Assembly: GCA_003117195.1 (NCBI GenBank)
Contig: BDSI01000029.1
Location: 680,665-744,664 of the forward strand
Length of the DNA stretch: 64,000 nt
Reading direction: 5' to 3'
Origin: Eudorina sp. 2006-703-Eu-15
Lineage: Eukaryota > Chlorophyta > Chlorophyceae > Chlamydomonadales > Volvocaceae
The notes below the pieces were generated by a model that saw only the letters and a program-made list of their open reading frames with translations, had not been told where the DNA came from and did not search any database. Positions 38,091 through 49,543 of the stretch are shown in pieces; the first letter of the stretch is position 1, and each line of letters opens with the position of its first letter. A program made the translations under genes and the position numbers.

Positions 38091-38393
38091 ATGGGCGGCG
38101 TGGAGCCCGACGAGCCTAAGTTGAACGCCGGCGGAGGCTGGGGCACATGAGGGCCCGGCGCAGGCACAGGTGGTGGTGAGTTACTGGCTGGAGGCTGGCC
38201 GGCGTGGTAAACCAACACGGGCAGCAGCTGGGAGTAGGATCCGATGGTAAAGTAGTCGTACCCGCTAGGAGCGGGACAGGCCGTACCCTCGTTGTATTCG
38301 AGTTAGACCAAGTTGGCCCCTGCTGTTGCTGCACCGTGGAAGCCGGTACCGTGAAGCCGTGAGCCAGCTGGTTCCAGCCGAAGGCCACCAGGT
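38091..38393 (-). pseudogene. C-terminal fragment of an unknown gene, frameshifted
   Basis: Minus-strand reading gives NLVAFGWNQLAHGFTVP followed, after a frame change near 38300, by NEGTACPAPSGYDYFTIGSY and a Pro-rich tail (SPPPVPAPGPHVPQPPPAF) ending at TAA near 38091. The fragment is cut at 38393 exactly where repeated mobile DNA begins, so the mosaic probably landed in, or carried along, this gene. Family not recognised. Confidence 0.35.
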
Positions 38394-38640
38394 TCGAAAC
38401 CTCTACCCCAATTCTGCGCTATGCTATGCTTAGGACTAATACTAAAAGTGCTAATAACGAAATAACAAAAGGCGGAATCGCCTCGCTGTGCCGCACCTCA
38501 CCGGACACGGGCGCCTTGCACACAGCGCTTGTCAGCATTGCGACAGTGGTTCACAGTACAACTTCCCTTCACACTGCGTCTTCACCCTCACTCTTCAACA
38601 GAGCCCATGCAGTCCTATGGCTAACGATTTCCTTTTTTTA
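38393..38640 (-). repeat. inverted copy of 42425-42670
   Basis: Shares the reverse complement of a block present in both large units (42425-42670 and 53667-53912), including TTCGAAACCTCTACCCCAAT at its left edge. Several differences separate it from the two large-unit copies, so it is older than the tandem duplication. Confidence 0.8.
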
Positions 38641-38922
38641 GATGCGGTTTAGATGCCGTTTCGTGGGGCAGCTTTGGCATTTAAATACATTCAGAATAAC
38701 TCCTACAGTTCCGGATTATCTCGAGGGAAAACCAAAATGCGCGGTCGTGGGGATATATGCGAAGATTAATATGTGGCGTACTCTGAAGGTCTGACACTGT
38801 TAAATTCGTGGATTGCAGGTATCTGGACTGGTGGTCATCACAACACCCAGCAATATACTCGGTAGCTTCTCCGTTCAATAGTGGGTTCCATGAGACACCA
38901 TGTTCGTTGGAGAGAGCACATG
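38641..38922 (+). repeat. direct copy of the 3' flank of the SGNH gene module
   Basis: Matches 48330-48613 and 58818-59101 with scattered substitutions, starting GATGCGGTTTAGATGCCGTT. In the large units this block lies just downstream of the SGNH hydrolase gene. Here it is joined to terminal repeats instead. Confidence 0.8.
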
Positions 38923-38923
38923 A

Positions 38924-39195
38924 CTATGCAACGCAAACTACTAAACTAACGCATTACATCTTTATCATGACTATGCAACGCAAACTACGAAACTACATGG
39001 ACATTCTACTACAGAGAGCACACGCACGTGTTACAACACAACACAACAGACTCTGTCTCTGCACTATGCAACGCAAACTACTAAACTAACACATTCAATC
39101 AATTTCCACTATGCAACGCAAACTACTAAACTAACACATTCCCGCACACCGAGTTTTCAAAAACTATGCAACGCAAACTACTAAACTAACACATT
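38924..39195 (+). repeat. cluster of terminal repeats (R) of the HUH element
   Basis: Five copies of R (CTATGCAACGCAAACTACTA then AACTAACACATT) start at 38924, 38971 (truncated), 39064, 39109 and 39164. Short partial copies follow at 39242-39285. Between the second and third lies part of a 110-bp module shared with 42001-42113. The 3'-most copies border the 5' leader of the first Rep derivative. Confidence 0.85.
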
Positions 39196-40503
39196 CCAAA
39201 CTAACACATCCCAAACGAGAAAGAAGATATTGGAATCGGAACTATGCAACGCTATGCAACGCAAACTACCTATGCAACGCAAACTCGGATAAACTCGCGC
39301 GGAAAAAGAAAGTGGCCCTCTGCGTACGGAATCCCCCACTCGGGAAATCCAGTCTAGCAAAGCGCGGTCCGCAATGGATTGTTTTGCCCAATATGAATAG
39401 AGCTGTTTAAAACGTATTAGACGTTGGTTGCGCGCACGCGAATGGTGCGGTATCCAGGGAAATCGCTGCAAGCCGGTCATTTGCTTGCTCGCCGCTCCAG
39501 CGGCACCGCCCTAAAGCGCGATGGGTGCCTGTTGGCGCCGTTTTTGCTTATGGACATAGACAATCAAGGAAACCTCGCTCAGGGCTGGTGGCCCTGGGAA
39601 GACCCTACAATGAATCTTGCAACTGTGACCGCGCTTATGGTTGTTTCCTGGCTTGCCATTGCCGCTGCACACAACGTTCTGTACCGTGGACCGCGGTGGG
39701 ATGAAATCAATCAGCGCGCGTACTGGCCTCGCCAACACAATCCTTGACCCAGACCTCGAGCCTCTGTTCCAACCACCGCAATGAGCCCGCCACCAAAGAC
39801 TCCATGACTGAAACGCCCGACCAGAGGGTCTGTGAACTTTCTATCTTTGCTCCTGACCATGATATCGCGCCCAACGAGGTCGGGGACTGGACCTTCCTCT
39901 TGGAACGCCAAAGCAAGCGGACCATCCGCGACTACAAGACCGAGCCCATCCTCGAGAACGCCATGTTTACCGACCCCTACAATCCCTTCGAGAACTGGTA
40001 TAAAGGCCTTTGCATTCTGAGCCTGCCCGCACATGCTGGGCCAGGAGTTCCTGCTGGAGGAGCACGCCGAGTTGCTCCGCGACAACAACAACTTGCTGGG
40101 CAAGCCCTATCCGAATTTCACTATCTTTGTGAGATGTTTCAGAGACATCAACAGCCGCATCACCGGCCTGGACTGGGGAGACATGACCGCCGACGACTTC
40201 TGAACACCGGCTCGCCAACGCCAGTACATATTCTACATATCCTTCATATATGCGCTAATTACCTCTGTAACATACACCGGCGCTCCTATCTCGACCTTGC
40301 TCAACAGTCCGCTGTGAACGTTCTTGCAATGCCACGCTTCGCGCTCCCGCAACGCTTCAGCGCTCATCTATATCTTCGCCTATCCTTTGCATTGCCCCGC
40401 GTCTACTCCTTCGTCAGTTTCTCAGAGCCTTTATAGGACCGTACATGGCCGTGCTGAACCAGTTTTGTCACTATGCAACGCAAACTACTAAACTAACACA
40501 TTG
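39164..40503 (+). mobile_element. internally deleted HUH-element derivative 1
   Basis: Bounded by R on the left (39164) and R on the right (40471-40503), both in the same orientation. The Rep N-terminus is present from ATG 39550 to about 39727, then jumps to the C-terminal ORF region (MTETPDQRVCELSIFAPDHD from 39804, ending ITGLDWGDMTADDF at 40203). The HUH catalytic core and both motifs are missing. A TGA replaces TGC after GLCIL near 40018. The 3' tail carries a degenerate form of the terminal palindrome (CATGGCCGTG near 40445). It is a non-autonomous or dead copy that preserves the termini, and it keeps the Rep C-terminal end that the large copies have lost. Confidence 0.75.
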
Positions 40504-40898
40504 CACATTTCTACCCTGGGAAGACCCTACAATGAATCTTGCAACTGTGACCGCGCTTATGGTTGTTTCCTGGCTTGCCATTGCCGCTGCACACAACGTT
40601 CTGTACCGTGGACCGCGGTGGGATGAAATCAATCAGCGCGCGTACTGGCCCCGCCAACACAATCCATGACCCAGACCTCGAGCCTCTGTTCCAACCACCG
40701 CAATGAGCCCGCCACCAAAGACTCCATGACTGAAACGCCCGACCAGAGGGTCTGTGAACTTTCTATCTTTGCTCCTGACCATGATATCGCGCCCAACGAG
40801 GTCGGGGACTGGACCTTCCTCTTGAAACGCCAAAGCAAGCGGACCATCCGCGACTACAAGACCGAGCCCATCCTCGAGAACGCCATGTTTACCGAACC

Positions 40899-41138
40899 TG
40901 TTGGAAGAGATACCCCCAGCCAGTGCTTTCCGTGATGCCAGTTCCCGAGTCGGATGTCACACACCATTCCTCCACTTGGGGATTTCATCCTGGCAGCGCC
41001 CCGCACTAGCATCAGGGATCGAACAGGCGACTCTCTCGCCCCTTGTGGCGCCCACTCGGCCCACGTTTTGTTGGAAGAGATATGTGTCCGTGACATCCCG
41101 AGCGCTCGGGATGTCACGGACACATATCTCTTCCAACA
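40899..41138. mobile_element. 240-bp MITE with 14-bp TIRs and a 70-bp perfect palindrome
   Basis: Ends are TGTTGGAAGAGATA and its exact reverse complement. The right end is itself a perfect 70-bp palindrome (41069-41138, centre AGC|GCT at 41103/41104), giving a third internal copy of the TIR. Comparison with derivative 1 (39960 onward) shows an interruption of ATGTTTACCGACCCCTACAA, proving insertion. Left flank GAACC and right flank GACCC look like an imperfect 5-bp target duplication. No coding capacity; it would need a transposase in trans. Confidence 0.8.
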
Positions 41139-41400
41139 GACCCCTACAATCCCTTCGAGAACTGGTATAAAGGCCTTCGCATTCTGAGCCTGCCCGCACA
41201 TGCTGGGCCAGGAGTTCCTGCTGGAGGAGCACGCCGAGATGCTCCGCGACAACAACAACTTGCTGGGCAAGCCCTATCCGACTTTCACTATCTTTGTGAG
41301 GTGGTTCAGAGACATCAACAGCCGCACCACCGGCCTGGACTGGGGAGACATGATCGCCGACGACTTTTGAACACCGGCTCGCCAACGCCAGTACATATTG

Positions 41401-41651
41401 TCGATGGACGGTGAAGGACCCGATTAAAGTGACCTGCGAGCTGACCAGGAGCGGAGTTGACGCCTTAGTTGATTCGGCAGATTCCGCTGGATGCCGGTGG
41501 TGGGTGCTGAACCCGGGAAGAGCACTGATTTCGGAGAAGTCGGCATGGGAGACCGGATGAGGGTGCCCCGAAATACCGGGGAAGGTAGGGACTGCCAGGT
41601 TAGTGGCCACGGGTGAAGCTGAACCCCCCTATCCCACACAATCACACAATC
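41401..41651 (+). mobile_element. short retroposon-like insertion with ATATTG target duplication
   Basis: Absent from derivative 1 at the equivalent place. Flanked by ATATTG at 41395-41400 and 41652-41657. The right end is a short repeated tail (ACACAATC twice, preceded by ATCCC). A tail plus target duplication fits a SINE or a 5'-truncated LINE. No open frame is retained. Confidence 0.6.
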
Positions 41652-42113
41652 ATATTGTACATATCCTTTATATATGCGCTAATTACCTCTGTAACATACA
41701 CCGGCGCTCCTATCTGGACCTTTCTCAACAGTCCGCTGTGAACGTTCTTGCAATGCCACTCTTCGCGCTCCCGCAACGCTTCAGCGCTCATCTATATCTT
41801 CGCCTATCCCTTGCATTGCCCCGCGTCTACTCCTCTCCACACCCTTTGTCAGCTTCTCAGAGCCTCCACACGGCTTGGTTCATTAATGAGCTTTGAAATT
41901 TATTGAATGTGTTAGTTTAGTAGTTTGCGTTGCATAGTATGGACCGTACACGGCCGTGCTGAACCAGTTTTGTCACTATGCAACGCAAACTACTAAACTA
42001 CATGGACATTCTACTACAGAGAGCACACGCACGTGTTACAACACAACACAACAGACTCTGTCTCTGCATGACATGAATGTGCTGGTGCCAGCCGTGTCAT
42101 GGCCTAGCGATTT

Positions 42114-43455
42114 CGGGATATGTTCCAAGCTCGTGCTCCCCCCCTTTTGATGAGAATGGCGGCCTGGCGGCCATGTGTTCACCACAGGCGTCCAGTCCGC
42201 GCGCCGTCCGAAGGCCCACCAGGCGCCGGTCTAGCTCGGTCCATTAGCCAGTTGCCCCAACGCCCTGCCCCCGCGCGAGGGCCAAGGCAGTCATGTACAA
42301 AGGTCGCCCTCGCCCGTGCGGCGCATCGTGCCGTGAGGGCGGGACGGCGTGATGTTGTGTGTGTCATGTTGTAGGGGATGAAGGGCTTGCGGAGTTATGC
42401 GCTCATTGTTTGATGGGTCAATGAGGAAATCATTAGCCATAGGACTGCATGGGTTCTGTTGAAGAGTGAGGGTGAAGACGCAGTGTGAATGGAAGCTGTT
42501 CTGTGAACCACTGTCGCAATGCTGACAAGCGCTGTGTGCAAGGCGCCTGTGTCCGGTGAGGTGCGGCACAGCGAGGAGATTCCGCCTTTTGTTATTTCGT
42601 TATTAGCAATTTTGGTATTAGGCCTAAGCATAGCATAGCGCAGAATTGGGGTAGAGGTTTCGAACCTGATAAGCAGAAGCAGCTGGGGCATGCAGGGCTC
42701 CCGTGCATTGTCATTTCATTAATATTTTTGAGGCGTAGGTTACTGCCCAACTAGGACAGATGTTGCGAATGATCTGCCGTGGTGAGTTGCAGGAGGGCGC
42801 GCAATGCCTCGGGTACGAAGGATTGGGTACGGCACGGCGAGGAGGTCCAGGCTGTTGGTGCGCGCTGGCGGTGGACTGGCGTGCCCCTCTGCCGGGACAG
42901 AAGCTCATTCGTCCACCTTTCCAACGGTGGGGGCAATGGCTGGATGGCTCTGCATTGGTGCATTAGATCCAGGGCTTCTGCTCGGTACGAGGACGTCGGG
43001 ACGAGGGTGTGCAGTGATCCGGTACACGCAGCCGAGGACTCAATAGCTGTTGTAACACATCACGCAGTGGTCATACATGACATACTTGGTCACACGTTTG
43101 CTCCTTGCCATACATAGTGTCATGCGCTCACTGCAAGTAGCAACTTCGCAGCACATGCTAGCAAGCGTGCGTGGGAAGCTGATGTCAGTGCAATGTCAAA
43201 GAGCGTATGGGTAAATGTTTCTCTGTTATTTTATGTCAACGAGGACGCGTTTGCAATCATGACCCTTCCTTGTTTCCGGCCCATGCGCATCCTTGCTGCT
43301 GCCCACATAGACGCCATTTGATTCACAACAATCAAAGAACGTTTCAACTAATTATATTTGCGTAACGCATCCCACTTCGTTCCTCCTATGGCCCCTACTG
43401 GTAGGTGCCATCAGGCTATGACCCTATCCGGCTACACCAGAGCAGAGAGCTGGGC
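42114..43455. other. noncoding part of copy A left arm
   Basis: Shared with 53356-54697. The frames are short and contradictory on both strands (for example 42711-42966), so I do not call a gene. It contains the block that recurs inverted at 38393-38640. Confidence 0.4.
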
Positions 43456-44612
43456 CACTGACCCCTCGCCAGAAAAAATGTGTTGTTTTGCGCCTTCGGC
43501 CTGACAAAGTATTATAAAATGTTGTTATCTATCAAAGTTCTTATGGGCAAAAGACCTGATATGTAGTGGATAGGAAGCTCGTCCAGACCATCCCCTCGCA
43601 TTACCGTTATGAGGTCTGCTGGCGCCTCTGGCCGCTCGCAAGCAAGGCGCACCCGCTGACATCTATTCTCATACATAAACATTCATTCCAAGCAGTATGG
43701 GTTTGGCGTGGGCGCTTCCAGGAATGTTGGTAGTGGACATGCACAGAGCTTTTGAGCCACGCGCGTCAGAGCGCGTCACCTTGGCACCAACGCTCGCCAT
43801 AGGAAGTCAGTATAAGTCACTAAGGTCATTTTGGCCCAGGGGTTCCTAGGGATTCGCTACTTTCGGGCGAGGAGCCCGTCCGGTACTCGTTCCCGTAGTT
43901 GGCTGTCCCGCCAGCCCTGACGCGTGCAATTTCGGCCCCACGCCCAGCCCCCAATCCCATCCCCTGACCCGACCCGTTTTAAGCTGCTGGCAAGAACTCT
44001 GACACACTTCGTATGAGAACTTGAGTGCATAAATGGAATGAATTTTAAAGCGGACCCCAATACGGTGGCCCCCAGTAGTCCACGCACGGTGGTGCCCCCT
44101 AGGGCCCATCCGTAAGGGCAGCAAAGGAGCCCGCAAAAAGTGTCAGCACAGACATGAAAGCCAGCCAGTCACAGTTGCCATGACACGCCTAGCAGGGAGT
44201 TCCGTCTAGTCCATATGTCATTGTTTTCTCGTTCGACAAACCCCGATCCCTCCCAATGCACGAATACACGCCGCCAGACATCCTGCGCGTCTCTCGCATC
44301 ACACAATCTTCACCGAGCCCAGCATCCGCATAATGACCCTGCGCTTTGTCTCCAGACGTCCAATAATGCCACGACCGGGCATATACATACAAGAGTCATA
44401 CACGTTCTCAGACCCCAGCATCTTGCACCATCCATCGTCCCACAGTAACGAGACCACGACATACATACATACCTTCAGATATGTACAATTACCTATGCAG
44501 ACCCATTGACCCAGGCGTTGCAAATAGTTTGTGTCCAGAGTTTTTGGCTCAGTACGACACCTTTCCGATTCATGCCTCATTTTCGGCGCATTTTATTTCG
44601 GTTTCAAATGTG
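43456..44612. other. segment unique to copy A
   Basis: About 1.16 kb found only in copy A. At the same place copy B has an unrelated segment of about 0.4 kb. No gene is recognisable. Homology resumes at AATCAACTATCTATGCTTTC. Confidence 0.6.
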
Positions 44613-44671
44613 AATCCCGCCTAATCAACTATCTATGCTTTCAATACAGTAACATTTGTTAAGTAGTAATA

Positions 44672-47600
44672 ATGCAACGTTGCACACTCTACATCCGATG
44701 GCTTGTGCTACTCTGTACAGCTTCGTCTATGATTGTTTCGGCAGATGCGGATCTTTATCCTTTGTATCCACACCTGAAGTTTGTCAAAGCTCCCACGTCC
44801 CCAAAGGCTACAGTCAACCAGAGCATGTTATGGAGAAAGGAAGCCCATGGGATTAATCCATTTTTATATGATCAGATAATACCGTTCTTTAATTACCAAT
44901 TCGTGCTGCCCGAGGTTGCACTGCGATCAGGAATCAACTACGTCGGATTTCCTTTTCGGTTGCGCAAGTTTGTGAGAGCGCTAGTTTCGGGGGCTAGGCC
45001 TCTGAAAATAGGCGTAGTTGGTGGCAGGTACGTTATCCATTGTCAGCGAGTCGTCAAGTTGACTGTGATGGAACTCCTTTGCCCTATTCAGCATAAGCTA
45101 TGGTATCGCAGCTAGCAGAATTGGGCAAACGGATTGGTTCAGTGTCGTCTCAAAATATTTGGTGAGTTGGGCGTTCGGCCACTGGGAGAAAGATATGGGT
45201 TAAGTTTAGTACTGGTGATTTTTCTGTCTGACGATAACAGCACAGTTTGGGTGCACCTTTGCGATGTTTATCCTAACACAGCGCCTCGAGGCTGCAGGAT
45301 TCTGTTACAAAGACGGCAGTTATCAGTCGCAATGGCTGCGCGCGGGCAACCTCTTCATCTTATATGGTTTTCTGCCTGAATAACTATGTGGACCCTGACG
45401 TGGACCTAGTCTTTGTCGAGTGAGTAAGCTGCAGTACTTCTTAAACATGAGTAACACGTACAGTACAATTTAAAGTTATCAACTGACGGACTGCATCTTA
45501 AATACCAACTGTACTGATCCGGTGGACCCGTTCACATTGGCGAACCCAATCAAATAGCACTTTTTATTGCACATGTGCTACCTGCAGACACGCTGTGTAT
45601 CAGATCATCTGATGCACTGCATCAAGTACATTCTAGATGCTTACACTGGGGAGCGCTTCGCTGCACTGGAGTGCACACGATGCATGCCGGAATGCACGCT
45701 GGAGCGCACTATGTTTTTCTGGATTGCACGTGGCATATTGGAGTGTACATGCGGGTCAGGAGTCTGAGCTTACAAACTATAATCTTGCCACTGCGTATAC
45801 CAGGTGATGGCTGCTGTGCACTGACTAATTCTGCCAGTGCCGGCTGTAGAAAACGCTTTGCAGCTTCGCACACCTACAAGCCTGGGGTCATGGCACTATG
45901 TGAAAGCCGCGGCTGTGGCGAAGTTGGGCTGGTGGGCTGGCTTCCCTCAGCAAGCCCTGTGCCTGTATGCCCAGCTTTTCGTCTGATCTACCCCGTTGGG
46001 TACTCCATTGGTCACCGTCATGAAGGTGAAGCAGCTACAACCCCATTCCACATCTTGCATATGCCATGACTGTGCAGGTATAGCCTCAATGACGGTTTTG
46101 AGGAAACAATTACGGACAACCATATTGTTATGTTCAAGGAGCAGCTGATAAGGAGGTTATTGCAGCTTCCTGGCAAGCCTGCTGTTGTGCTGGTTCAGGT
46201 CCCGCACGTATGGTCAACATTTGTTTCCCCGTATTTCCACACCCCGTAAGTCAGTGGTTAACATGCATGCCGTGTAATGTTGCTGCCATGTGCTGTCTGT
46301 GACATTTGTCAACTTCATGCATTACCACCATACTACATCACCAAGCACACATGTACCATGATGTATCATATAACCAGGTAGCAATATAACTTTATAATCG
46401 AGCAAGCTTTCTCGCATAGCTTTCTGACGTTTCTCCTGTGTACCCCTGCCGTTTTTGATGGATGAATTCCTTCCACTTGCGCTTTGCGGAACAACGCTGT
46501 ATTGATGACCCAGGGAAGACTTAGAAGGTACGCTACCATGCGGATGTAGCAATACAGCGGGTTTCATATCCAATACCTGATCTTATGCTCCATGCTTTGT
46601 GCGTTGAGCAGCAAGGGCCAGATCCAGTCAAACGCGGTTCTTCTCTCTTGCCTAGTTTTGCATTGAAAAAATTGAAACACGCCGCAAAATCTGGACACTT
46701 GCATAGACAACTAGGCACTGAAAACTGCCATAACTTCTCCACGTTTAGGTAGGAGACTGAGCAGCACCTAAAATTGCAATGGGTGCATTATGTGCTGTGA
46801 TGTAATAGATTGTAGCCGTTACAAGGTGGACCCGTGTCCCGACCGGATGTTCCAACGGGCCTCATCTCATCAACCCCTACCAAGGACTACGCACCTATCC
46901 TCCATCACCCGCGGGGGGGTGGTCATGCAGCCATACTGGCCAACACACCAGGTTACAAGCGTGCCAGGATTGCCTCTCCTGGAAACCGTGCCAGACCCGC
47001 CGAATCACATGCCGGGATAGCTAACAATGCTGGTTCATTCTTGGTTGCATTGCATATATTGCTGCCCACAGGTGCCATCGCCACGTACTATGGCGTTCCT
47101 GCAGTCTCTATCCGGACACCGATGTTTCTCTTGAACGTGCACAAACCCACGGACGGCTGGCGCTGGGAACAGGTGTACTTCGACCACCACCCCATGGATA
47201 ACGGCCATAAAGCGATGGCCGATCTGGTGGTGCATCTGATCCAGGAAGTTGCTGTGGGATTACTCACCATCCCAACTTCTGAAGAAGAATTACAATGGCT
47301 GAACCTGGCGATGCCCCCACCTATCCATGCCAGTAAGATGTTTGTGTGTGTGGTTGTTATATATCTCGCCGGGTCTGATGTGGACCGGGGCAGCTACCCT
47401 TAGCCCATTGGGAGACCACCGAAGCCCTCCTCTACTGAGGAGGGGTATACCACTTGATCCATCACCCAATTCGACTCCTATGGCGTCTGCTAGTGTTCCA
47501 CGCTCACCAATAGCGCCCAGTAAGCATCCCTCTGCATCGATCCACGAAAACACATCAAATTCCAGCGATTTGTGTCTACAACGGTTAGGTCGTAAGCAAT

Positions 47601-48163
47601 GATAACCCCCACCAACCATCATACTCACTGGTCCATTATTGGAACTGGTTGGCAGATGATGCGCATCACTAGCCTGGTTTTCCTGCTGTGCAGACAATTA
47701 CGAGCCATCTGTGCCAACGTGCCTCATTGGTAAGGAACTGACGGCTTTGTTTTTGGAGTGCAACGGTTGGGTTTGGATGAATGAGGGCACCACGGAATCA
47801 CCGAAGTGGGGTTACATCGCCACAACGCCAGGCAGTCGATTGGTCCTTCGGATCGGCAGTCCAAATGATATTCATAATGCGGCTGTCATAGCAGCAAACC
47901 GGACGTCAAACCACACCTTCTCAGTTCTGGTTCATTACCTGATATCTTACAACTCTATGGGCCTCGTGCAAGTTGACGGTGCCAGTGGGTGCACAACCAA
48001 CGCCGAACTCAATGGTACAACAACCGAGAAGGTGTCGATTACTATAATGGGCTTGCTTCCGATGAAGTGGAACGACATGACAAAGCCCTGCGACTTGCAC
48101 TTCACCGTCCTCAACAACACGAAGAGCGATGGATACAAATTTAAGGTGAGATCGGGAAACTGA
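44672..48163 (+). CDS. secreted SGNH/GDSL-type hydrolase (copy A)
   Basis: Exons: 44672-45027, 45092-45161, 45298-45419, 46078-46245, at least one small exon not located, 47073-47332 and 47694-48163. The first exon starts with a signal peptide (MQRCTLYIRWLVLLCTASSM). SGNH block I is created across the first splice (VVGGSIS, catalytic Ser). The later block NGCARATSSSYM carries the Gly/Asn region. DPDVDLVFVEYSLNDGFE spans the exon 3/4 junction and supplies the block III-like Asn. FDHHPMDNGHKAMADL holds the D-x2-H of block V. A C-terminal beta-rich domain (LECNGWVWMNEGT, NHTFSVLVHYLISYNSMGL) has several N-glycosylation sites. Related algal proteins are secreted esterases or deacetylases; substrate unknown. 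It is cargo within the mobile unit, and its introns make retroposition unlikely. Confidence 0.75.
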
Positions 48164-48608
48164 GATTGTTTGTACCAGCTGCAGAATGCTAAGATGAATA
48201 CGAGGGGTACTACAACGATTCAGGCAATGACTGTCTGTCTCTGATACGCACAGATCAGATGGGCAGTGCATTATGGGTGGTGATATCCAAGGAAGATTTA
48301 CAGACTAGATGCCGTTTTAGATGAGGTTTTAGATGCGGTTTAGATGCCGTTTCGTGGGGCAGCTTTGGCATTAAATACATTCAGAATAACTCCTACAGTT
48401 CCGGATTATCTCGAGGGAAAACCGAAATTCGCGGTCGTGGGGATGTATGCGTAGATTAATGTGTGTTGTACTCTGAAGGTCTGACACTGTCAAATTCGTG
48501 GATTGCAGGTATCTGGACTGGTGGTCATCACAACACCCAGCAATATACTCGGTAGCTTCTCCGTTAAATCGTGGGTTCCATGAGACACCATGTTCGTTGG
48601 AGAGAGCA

Positions 48609-48715
48609 CATGACATTCTACTACAGAGAGCACACGCACGTGTTACAACACAACACAACAGACTCTGTCTCTGCATGACATGAATGTGCTGGTGCCAGCC
48701 GTGTCATGGACTAGC
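48609..48715 (+). repeat. 110-bp module found five times
   Basis: Begins GACATTCTACTACAGAGAGC and ends near GTGCCAGCCGTGTCATGG. Copies: 38998-39062 (partial), 42001-42113, 48609-48715, 53243-53355 and 59097-59203. In each large unit it occurs on both sides of the SGNH gene in direct orientation, as if it bounded a sub-element. Confidence 0.8.
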
Positions 48716-49434
48716 GTTTCCGAGAGCTGTAGCGAGAAATGTTTTTTAATCTGTATTAGTAATACCTGACTTTGAGCTGCAGTGTTCCTCGGGCATGCGT
48801 TGCATATCAGTAGGTATTGGTAACAACTGTGCTTGGATATCTGCAGCTTACGGTTTGGATGCGCACTACAGTACAGGACGTTAATAATGCTCTCAATTGC
48901 TCATGGAGTGCTTTGCTCAATTTCTATGCCGGCCTTTTCAGTAGACATATTCCGGATTAAGGTTAAGGTGATGCTACATGGGCATCATTGACCATAGCAT
49001 AGGTGTGCACGCTGGACCACGAGAAATCAGGGTAAAAGTATACGCAAGTAGACCGGTGCAAGAGGGTTCAGTAACCAAGGGTTCTAGGGTGTAGTGTCAG
49101 GCATGGTCGGTCTAGAGTCGGGCAGACGCGTTTCTACCATTCAAACATACATGTAATTGAATAGCATCACAGATGCCATGACTTTGAGGTGATCAACGTG
49201 GCGAGTTGCTCAGATTCTGGTATTGTAGTTTCTCAAATTGTTATTTTAGGCCTTGCCCAAAATGCGGTTTGTGGCGCAAGGTGAGACAGACTTGCTTGGG
49301 AAAGGCGGTGATTTCGGTTGGCTGGTTCTCCTGTCGGGTGGCTAGTTAGGTACGGCACCCGGCCGTGCGGGTGAGCCTCGCAGTTTGTTGGGCCGTTGCT
49401 CCTTGTTAGACATTGTTTTCCGTCTTCGCAGACG
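48716..49434. other. upstream region of the Gag-like ORF
   Basis: About 0.7 kb of AT-richer DNA identical in the two units except for isolated bases. No gene seen. It ends in the TATA box. Confidence 0.5.
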
Positions 49435-49442
49435 TATAAAAT
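49435..49442 (+). promoter_or_regulatory. TATA box of the Gag-like ORF, copy A
   Basis: TATAAAAT about 100 bp upstream of ATG 49544, in an otherwise GC-rich stretch. Position and sequence fit a core promoter; no transcription data. Confidence 0.55.
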
Positions 49443-49543
49443 AGTAGCGGTATTACTTCTGGTACAGTAACGGGCCGTTGATCGGGCGCCGCCTAGCAAC
49501 AGAGACAGCGGCCTGCCGACCCGCGAGTTGTTTGTTGGTTGGA

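Larger units (their letters stand above)
40471..42000 (+). mobile_element. internally deleted HUH-element derivative 2
   Basis: Second direct copy of the same deletion derivative: Rep N-terminal codons from about 40515, the same internal join at about 40650, then the C-terminal region to DWGDMIADDF at about 41370. The MITE (40899-41138) and a short retroposon (41401-41651) interrupt it. The 3' end carries the palindrome CACGGCCGTG (41949-41958) and a truncated R (41976-42000) that runs directly into the 110-bp module. A reverse-oriented R lies at 41906-41937, so another terminus was inserted or captured here. The shared internal join shows both derivatives descend from one deletion event. Confidence 0.75.

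Noticed and set aside
38924..39195. R array as a CRISPR-like array
   Set aside because: Spacing is irregular, copies also mark element ends elsewhere, and the genome is eukaryotic.
45575..46069. 164-codon plus-strand ORF inside the SGNH gene (also at 56063-56557)
   Set aside because: It lies wholly in the intron between the exons ending 45419 and starting 46078; composition reflects Cys/His-rich local repeats and no homologue is suggested.
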